Positions 57,297-64,000 of a DNA stretch of 64,000 bases are shown here, piece after piece. A program made the translations under genes and the position numbers. The stretch's first letter is position 1, and each line of letters starts with the position of its first letter. Below the pieces are notes generated by a model. The model ran no database searches, was not told the origin of the DNA, and was given only the letters and a program-made list of their open reading frames with translations. The stretch is from Pollenia angustigena (taxonomy: Eukaryota; Arthropoda; Insecta; Diptera; Polleniidae), in NCBI GenBank assembly GCA_930367215.1, contig OV884056.1, forward strand, positions 199,433,310 through 199,497,309, in the 5' to 3' direction.

Positions 57297-57946
57297 GGTT
57301 AGGTTAGGTTAGGTTAGAGTGGCCGGTCACAAAGACCCCGCATAGACCAAATAGGTCCCTAGCGTAACCACGTTGTACGATAACCCGCAAGAAGAAAGTT
57401 AGAAAAAGGTTATTCCGATATGATGGTACCCAGAGTACCCCACACTCTTCTGAAGAATGCTAGAAGACCCATTAACCCAACTCCAGAGACTTCCCCGAGA
57501 CCCTGGAAGTAATGGTCTCCCAGACAGTTCGCCCTGGAGCGCACGAGCGCCGGACAGTTGCATGGTAAATGCTCTACAGTCTCCTTTTCCCCTGGTACCG
57601 TATACCGCAGTCCAACAATGACCCTTTATAGAACCTACGAGAAGTCTACAGTCCCTTCTCGATAGCGACAGAAGAATTTTCGTCTAGATCATAGGATCCC
57701 CACACTACCTTGGAAATCCTGCACGTTCTGGTGCTTTCCCAAATCGCCTCTGATTTCCTCCGTATAGCAGAGTCCGTATCTCTCTCGTAATATTCTGAAT
57801 TGGAGCCGGAATGGCCATCACCCTATCGCATGGTAAATAGACCCCCGTTTCGCCAATTCTTCCGCCTCCTCGTTGCCTTCTTTGCCCTGGTGGCCGCGAA
57901 CCCAGTATCTATCGAGTCCCTACACTCATGGACGATCGAAATGTAT
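57297..57946 (-). mobile_element. 5'-truncated non-LTR retrotransposon with TAACC tail
   Basis: Minus strand: 57915-57840 reads DRYWVRGHQGKEGNEEAEEL then AKRGS, the C-terminal part of a retrotransposon RNase H ('WVPGH.G..GNE.AD.LA..GS'; the Asp is Glu here). After a stop come cysteine-bearing tail remains, then a tail of CTAACCTAACCTAACC at 57297-57320. The flank repeats ATTAAACGTTTA on both sides (57285-57296 and 57947-57958), though this string is also part of the host repeat. Noticeably GC-richer than its surroundings. Confidence 0.85.
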
Positions 57947-58025
57947 ATTAAACGTTTAATTCATTTAATTAAATTTTTAATCAAACCCGATTTTACTTTT
58001 GAATAATGCTTTAATTGGAGAAAAG
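57947..58025 (+). repeat. Repeat family C, copy 3, right part
   Basis: 'attaaacgtttaattcattt' then 'ttttgaataatgctttaatt', completing the copy begun at 57055. Confidence 0.6.
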
Positions 58026-59089
58026 AAATTGTATGTGAATGTGGGCATTTATTTTGGTTCCTAAAGGGTTTTAAGTTTAATTGTCATACACAAATAATTA
58101 AAAACCACAACGACAACTGGAGATACAAAATGATAGAAACCAAATGGATAAAAATTGAAACTAGTTCAGATTACACACACGCAGGCTCTATTGTTGTCAC
58201 ATTAATTAAGTTGTTGCTTTTTTTTTTTTGTCTTAATGTTGCTGTTGCTGTTGCTATTGGTTTTTGTTGTTATTGTATACTTTTGGTTTTATACACAATT
58301 ATTTTTACAAATAGACATCGGCAACAAAAACTGTTAAATTCAATTAAAACAAGTGACAAATGAACAACTAATTGTAAGCAAAACAGCATGAATTATTCCA
58401 AACACTCACACACACATCCATTTATCTATTTTTTTTTTTTTTTTACATGAATATGTAGATGTTGCTACACAAATTTGTACATATGCAGATTTAAATGTAT
58501 AGATAAAACTTTGTATTAAAAGGATTATATAAACAATGTGCGTGGAAATAGCATTAATCAAAATTAAGTTTCTAAAAATAGTTGACTGTAATATTTCATT
58601 TGTATTGGTTTTTACAGCCTTCACGACAGGGGGAAGGGTTATAACCATTATTGAATTTACGTAAGTCCCTGTCCTGTAAACCTAACACTATGGTGCACTC
58701 AAAAACTTCGTGCAATAGAAAGCGACTACAGAGATCGAGAGCAAGACTGCTATTTTAAGACATGCTACAGGACATGTGCCCCCTTCGAGAGGCGGAGCCT
58801 AGCTAATAGGATCAAGGGACGCGGTTACCATGCAACTACACACCGCGGAAATGCTCTTACCGCACACCAACAGCCAGATGTGTTACATCTACAATATTTA
58901 GACCTTATGAATATCGAAGTTTTTTAAACGATTTGCGTCTGTCTGGCTATCCGTCTGCCCTTGGTTTAAATAGATTTTCCGAAGAAGGTTTATATTCACT
59001 AGACATATAGTCCGTAATAAATTGCTATTTAAATTCAGCCAAAACGATTAGTAAGTGACTGGTATAGAAGCAAAAAACCACGACAGACT
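58026..59089. other. AT-rich DNA with a GC-richer island
   Basis: 58640-58890 is a sharply GC-richer block ('cccccttcgagaggcggagc') without a frame or paired ends; perhaps a retroposon fragment. The 77-codon frame at 58130 and the 80-codon one at 58406 contain homopolymer-derived runs and are not convincing. Confidence 0.35.
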
Positions 59090-59225
59090 CAAATCTCTTC
59101 TAGTCCAGTAAAAGTTTTTCTCTAGTTAAGTTCTAGATCTTTTCTAGGGCAGTTTAAATTAAATAAAAACCAAAACAAATCCTGGTTTAGTTAAGGTTCT
59201 ACTTCAGTTTTAATCCAGGTCATGG
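59090..59225. repeat. Decayed 11-bp minisatellite, locus 3
   Basis: Several TCTAGTTAAGTTCTAGAT-like pieces, the reverse complement form of the ACTAGAACTGA unit. Confidence 0.5.
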
Positions 59226-60474
59226 AATGACAATCTCAGCATTAATAAATAAAAAAAATTAATAAATAAAATGAATATGTGTATATAATTATGGACTTAA
59301 CCTCGTATTACAATTTGTATAAATAAATTGTAACTTTGTATGTTATTCATTAATATAAAATTAATTAATGAAAATTGAAATATTGATATGAATAACCACT
59401 TTAAATTCAATTGGTTCGAATTACGAAAAAAAGACTTAAATTAAAATAAAAATCAGCTCATTAAATATCCGTATAAAAACTTGTATTAGTTTTACTCTAT
59501 TTCCTGTGATTACCAATATTTTAAGTGATAATTGCAATGTCAATTACAAAACAAACTATAGGTAACAAATTGTATATAAAAGGTTTTAAGGGGAAGGTTG
59601 GCTAAGTAATGGTTGCAGATAGTTCAGTATAAATTCGTTAGAAAATTTACAAATGCTTCGTTAAAAATAAATGCAATTGAAATGATATATAATTAATTCA
59701 ATTTAAATTTGCTTTTATACAAACCACTAAATATTTTCGAGTCACACTTCCCAACTTAACAAAATAATGATTAGATTGGTAATATAAATACAAGAGCAAA
59801 AAAAAGTTGGTATCTTGATCCGCTTTATTCACAACGACGAAAAAACAAGCTGTTAAACTACTTTTTTCAATTAAAGTAATAAAAATTTAAAGGAACCCAG
59901 GTAGATACACGACTAGTATTTTCAATTAAAATTTATAGTTTTTGTACGACCATTTTAGTATGAGCGTTAATTTGTAAGTAGCAGTTCCACTTAAAAACTG
60001 CATCTAATAAAATAAATGATTAATTACATTTTAAGTGCAATTCGATTTTGTTTTTTAACCTTCTTTCTTTCCCATTACATATCTTAACTTAATGTCTAAA
60101 CTAGTGTAAAATACGAAAATATTAAAACAGAAACCAAAAGACCTAAAAAAAAGTACATCAGAAGCATGTTGTTTAAAGCGTGTACGAGTATTTAAATGAA
60201 TGAAATGACTGCCTGGCACAATGTTGGAAAAATAATAAAAAATCAATTTAACGCAATGGTGTGAGAATTGTTTAACAATCATGTCTTTATAATGATGAGG
60301 GGCGCCTGAGTTAAAGAGTTTTATGTGAACAGGAATGCGTATTAAGTATACTGCTATAGCACGGAACACCAAGGAGAATTTGTTTAAGGGAGAGGAATTT
60401 TTCAAGCGAATATTTAAATTAGGTTAAAGAGCTAACAAACTCTTATTAAGAAATATGTAGAAAATAATTTAAAT
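59226..60474. other. AT-rich DNA, nothing recognised
   Basis: 'tgatccgctttattca' near 59818 also occurs near 3152, a short shared string of unknown meaning. The 116-codon minus-strand frame 60055-60405 has no recognisable domain. Confidence 0.35.
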
Positions 60475-60700
60475 GGTAATCACGCCAGAGATCATCGATA
60501 AAATGCATGGAATAATATTGGACTATCGGAGAATGAAAGAACGTGAGGTTGCGGATACTGTAGGCATCTCATCTTGGACATAAAAAAGCTATACAATGCA
60601 AGAGTACACACGTGTATTGTCAGTATGGGAAAAATTCATAAATTGGGCTATGAACTGCTACCCGATTGAGCATATTCTCCAGATTAAGCCGCCTGCCACT
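60475..60700 (+). pseudogene. Internally deleted mariner transposase relic
   Basis: Plus strand reads VITPEIIDKMHGIILDYRRM then KEREVADTVGIS, the N-terminal helix-turn-helix region of mariner transposases. After about 40 bases it jumps to VSMGKIHKLGYELLPD, stop, AYSPD, stop, AACHYL. This corresponds to the late catalytic part with the 'YSPDLAP.DY' motif whose last Asp is catalytic in mariner; here it is His. The middle of the gene is deleted. No ends were found, and 11-bp minisatellite follows directly. Confidence 0.85.
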
Positions 60701-60704
60701 ATTT

Positions 60705-61040
60705 AACAGAACTACATAAGGACTAGAACAGAAGTAGAATGGAACCAGATCAGAACTTTAACATATTTAAAATAGATCTTGAACATAACTAGAACAGACC
60801 TAAAATAAAAACAAAACATAACAAGAACGGAGAACAATAACTCGAAACTGCAGAAGAACAGGGCTAGAAAAAACTGATTAGGAACTAGAACTAACTTCAG
60901 AATTTAAACATATCCAGAAAAGAACTAGGAGAAAACTAAAAACAAAACTAAGCCACAACTAGCACATAATTAGAAGGTTACCAAAAACAAATTTAGAACA
61001 AAACTAGATCTTAACTTAAACTTAATTAGATCTGAATTGA
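60705..61040. repeat. Decayed 11-bp minisatellite, locus 4
   Basis: AACTAGAAC-, AACAGAAC- and AACTAGATC-type units without strict phase, clearly related to the array at 53320-53770. Confidence 0.6.
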
Positions 61041-61394
61041 ACTTTGGTGTTTTCATAATTTATTTATTTATTTAGGCCCTGAATTTGTAAAACGCAACGC
61101 AATCCCAAAAATAACATTGAAAGCAAAAACAATGTCAAACATTTTTCAAAATTTTGTTGTTGCTTTCTACAGAAATACATATTGCGTTTAAAAATTACAC
61201 TAGTTTACAAAATGAAATTTTTTTCATGTACATTTGATGAGATGTGATTTTTCTTATGTATTTTCTTCCGCTGAATTCAAAAATCAAGGTTAAATTTTTT
61301 TTTTATGGAACAGTTTTTGAGATATGGTCATTTTCTCATTTTTTCTACCTTTTTTCACTTGACAAATTATATCTCGAGCTAGATATGTCCTATT
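61041..61394. other. Probable outer part of the long inverted repeat
   Basis: Sequence outside the demonstrable left arm. The matching right arm leaves the window, so the outer edge cannot be placed. Candidate edge near 61198 (CACTAGTTTACAAAATG). No coding signal. Confidence 0.3.
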
Positions 61395-61718
61395 TGGTCG
61401 TTCTTGGAAGGTATTGAGATGACGAACAAATATATATAACTGGACATTTAATTGGTATGGCACATTTTCAAAAAAATCATATTTTACAGTGCTTCTGTGC
61501 CGATGGAAAAGTACAAATCTCGAAAAAAAACATCTGGTTTCTCCTCATGTACGTCAAGATGATACTTCTACACAAGAACTAACACCAACCAGAAGAAAAT
61601 GGACCGAAAAATGACAAAGGTATAAGCTAATGAGTGAAACAATCCAAATCCCATCTTTTTCGAATATTTTATTTTTTTCTACAATTTATTGGGTTTAAAC
61701 GATTTTAATACATTGTTG
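61395..61718. repeat. Left arm of the long inverted repeat
   Basis: Inverted copy of 63643-64000. It includes the last codons and stop of the transposase-like gene. Inner edge where 'cgattttaatacattg' departs from 'cgatttaaatacgttt'. Confidence 0.85.
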
Positions 61719-63542
61719 ACTTTTTTTGTGTGTTTAAAATAGTTGAGGCTCTTGCTTAGTCTTCGGTTGCTTTTGGGATCAGTTTCTCTAGTGAGAAACC
61801 ATACATAGTCTCCCAACATGGCTGCATCCCAAAATCCTTAATAGCGCCGCTCAATGGTCTTAATTTGTTGGTGAAATCTCTCGCCGTGTTCGTCACTTAC
61901 GTCACCAAGATTGTCCGGAAAGAAATCTAAATGCGAATGTAAGAAATGGATTTTGAGAGACATATTTACACCTGTAAGAAATAAATAAAATCGTAAAAAC
62001 AATACAATAGAAAACAAGCAGGAATGAAATTAAATAATGGCACTCCGTACCCATCTTCCTGTAGTTCTTCAGTAAATCCGTAATAATTCCCTCGTAGTTA
62101 GAGCTTTTATTGTTCCCAAGAAAATTGGCAACAACCCGCTGAAATGACTTCCAGGCCTCGTTTTCAACGGGTGTTAAATATTTTGGAAAATCTGTGCTTT
62201 TTAGCAATTTCTTTATGTGTGGACCATCGAAGACGCCTTCCTTGATTTTTATTAAAGAAAGCTGCGGGAAAAGGGTTTTCAAATAGGAAAATACTTGGCC
62301 TTCCTTGTCTAAGGCCTTCACAAAATTTTTAATGAGGCCAAGTTTAATGTGCAACGCTGGAAGGATTATATTTTCTTTTTTGACAAGAGGCACGTATTTA
62401 ATATTGTCTTTTCCCACTGTTACGTTCTCTCTTTCTGGCCAGTGTTTTCTTCTATAATGATGTTCACGAGCACGACTATCCCACAGGCAAAGAAAGCAGC
62501 AATATTTTGTATATCCACCCTGCATTCCACACAACATGCCGACGACTTTGAGATCGGAACATATTTTCCAGTTGTGATGCTCATATTGAATGTATTTTAG
62601 CAAACTGGCCATTATGGCGTATGATTCTTTAGTGTTGATGGCATGAGCGATGGGGATAGAAGGTTTTTCATTTCCAATATGCAGTAGAACTGCTTTCAAA
62701 CTCTCCTTACTACCGTCAATGAACAAGCGCCACTCAATTGGATCATAACGCTCTCCGAGTTGCTCAAACAATGCAGGAATATCGTTGCAGTAGCATATGT
62801 CGTTTTCCTTCTTAAAATGTTGTGAGTAAGGTTTATCACGGTTTCTGTAACATGTTCCATTTACTCCCGCAGCCAAACAGTTCTTTTGCTTCAGGCGAGA
62901 TGCAAGTAACTCCGCTTTTTCCTTTGACAGGTGGAGATCTCTCACCAAATCATTCAGTTCAGGCTGCGTAAAATAATGCGATTGCGACTCCTGTTGAAAT
63001 TCATTATCACTGCTTGTGTCTGTCTCTTGTGATGATTCCAAAGATTGAATCGTTGAATCGGGGCACTTAGGATGAGGAAATTCACCTGAATGTGGAACTG
63101 GAAGCGAAACAGATGCTACTGTCGCATAAACCCATTTGGCACTCTTTCCAAAACCAGTGGATTTGCTCAGGCAAAAGTAACAATCAACCGAATGGCAGAG
63201 CGGCTCTCTCCATATCATCGGTACACCGAATTTCATGTATCGTCTAGTTCCGAAAAAAAATTCACTTTATCACTAATTGAATTGTTTATACATATAAATT
63301 TAATCTTACTGCGATGAATCAGAAGCCCACGCGGCAAGAGTTATATGGCACGATAAACAAACATTGTTTGGTGTCCATTGCTCATGAAAAGTTGAAGGTG
63401 CTATTCCAAAATATTGCAGATAACTCTGTTGTAATGAATCGGTGAATCTACGTCTATTTGGTTGGGCGACAAATTTTCCACATACGTAACAAAAATTATT
63501 TGGGTTGTTTACGCACTCAAATTCCCGATTTCTTTTAGGCAT
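61679..63542 (-). pseudogene. Three-exon zinc-binding DDE-like transposase gene with one stop
   Basis: Exon 1 63542-63310, exon 2 63243-62051, exon 3 61971-61679; introns of 66 and 79 bases have GT/AG ends (GTAAGAT...CTAG and GTACGG...TTACAG) and joining keeps frame. The start at MPKRNREF (63542) is preferred over one 10 codons upstream. About 571 sense codons. N-terminal zinc cluster C18, C21, C62, C65, then GVPMIWREP and C99-x2-C102; acidic linker; D254 in FIDGSKESLKAV, D308 in ICSDLKVVG, cysteine/histidine insert C326-C330 and H339-H345, E503/E506 in SDEHGERFHQ. I recognise the family from many unnamed arthropod and cnidarian proteins, but the DDE assignment is my inference. Codon 520 (61840-61838) is TAA where relatives have Gln, the only break. 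Confidence 0.8.
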
Positions 63543-63642
63543 TTTGGTGAACACAAATAAATATAATTTCAATCAAATTTATACTACATTTTATACAAGC
63601 TGTCAAAACAAAATGCATACCAGTGATGCAAGCCGCCGGTCA

Positions 63643-64000
63643 AAAACGTATTTAAATCGTTTAAACCCAATAAATTGTAGAAAAAAATAAAATATTCGAA
63701 AAATATGGGATTTGGATTGCTTCACTCAATAGCTTATACCTTTGTCATTTTTCGGTCGATTTTCTTCTGGTTGGTGTTAGTTCTTGCGTAGAAGTATCAT
63801 CTTGACGTACATGAAGAGAAACCAGATGTTTTTTTCGAGATTTGTACTTTTCCATCGGCACAGAAGCACTGTAAAATATGATTTTTTTGAAAATGTGCCA
63901 TATTTTCATCAATATATTTTGAACCGCTTTACCAATCAAATGTCCAGTTATATATATTTGTTCATCTCAATACCTTCCATTTGGTACCAAGAACGACCAA
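63643..64000. repeat. Right arm of the long inverted repeat (cut by window end)
   Basis: Inverted copy of the left arm. It lies upstream of the gene start, so it probably carries the promoter. A 64-codon minus-strand frame (63745-63939) in the arm has a frameshifted mirror in the left arm and is probably not a protein. Confidence 0.85.

Larger units (their letters stand above)
61395..64000 (-). mobile_element. DNA transposon with inverted repeats over 300 bp
   Basis: 61395-61718 and 63643-64000 are inverted copies, about 90% identical by eye, apart from small indels (right arm carries extra 'taccaaatgg'-type bases near 63975 and about 38 bases near 63902-63940). They enclose a three-exon transposase-like gene on the minus strand. 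The C-terminal codons and stop lie inside the left arm. The element continues past the window end, so outer termini and target duplication are not visible. Confidence 0.85.

Noticed and set aside
57297..57320. TTAGG telomere repeat
   Set aside because: Only about four units, fused to a retrotransposon 3' end. Flies do not use TTAGG telomeres.
60055..60405. 116-codon minus-strand frame
   Set aside because: No recognisable domain, no splice sites and AT-driven composition; chance length in a window of this size.
63745..63939. 64-codon minus-strand frame upstream of the transposase-like gene as an extra first exon
   Set aside because: It lies in the terminal inverted repeat, its mirror copy is frameshifted, and no acceptor joins it convincingly to exon 1.

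Overview
The window looks like gene-poor, very AT-rich nuclear DNA from a higher fly. The evidence is the arthropod-type initiator motifs, CAA/CAG-rich untranslated-like stretches, an 11-bp CTAGAAC-type minisatellite, and several insect transposon families. A calyptrate fly (blowfly or house-fly type) is my best guess and is an inference, not something the sequence proves. I find no intact host protein-coding gene. Almost every open frame of 60-140 codons is chance, or a mirror image created by a repeat.

The content is mainly a graveyard of transposable elements, many nested. Four cut-and-paste elements have hAT-type ends with 8-bp target duplications (553-2015, 16284-17786, 26193-27200, 29791-31615); three of these carry recognisable decayed hAT transposase. 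Others include a hAT-type miniature element (21022-21489), a 372-bp element with a perfect 8-bp duplication and a second element inside it (32800-33171), TAA-flanked elements (10742-10867, 28458-29313, 40962-42307), TA-flanked elements including two pogo/Tigger-like ones (48406-48704, 49039-49424), a mariner relic (60475-60700), and large fold-back elements (11968-12959, 23000-23454, 34820-36689). Antisense 3' ends of non-LTR retrotransposons occur at 3162-3575, 10985-11459, 21540-22290, 48742-48900, 50696-50950 and 57297-57946. tRNA-derived SINE pieces are scattered between them.

The most unusual group is three elements (4180-5727, 13533-14295, 55769-56552) that share short ends of the TGGGCATTTCC type and carry spaced copies of a CG-rich 10-mer with consensus CGTNCGTSAC. 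The motif differs between elements but follows the same plan, as expected of subterminal transposase-binding sites that co-evolve with their enzyme. No transposase is visible in them.

The best gene-like object is on the minus strand at 61679-63542: a three-exon transposase-like gene with paired CxxC motifs and a possible DDE triad, broken by one in-frame stop. It lies between inverted repeats of over 300 bp, and the right one runs off the window. A second striking structure is at 46673-48260: two nearly identical 560-bp tandem units, a partial third, and then an inverted copy that makes a long palindrome around a tRNA-like promoter. Possible host signals are few: an initiator plus DPE at exact spacing near 18347, and a strong splice donor at 45590 after a CAA/CAG-rich leader-like stretch. 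They suggest the window may cover the 5' untranslated exons and long introns of a large plus-strand gene.
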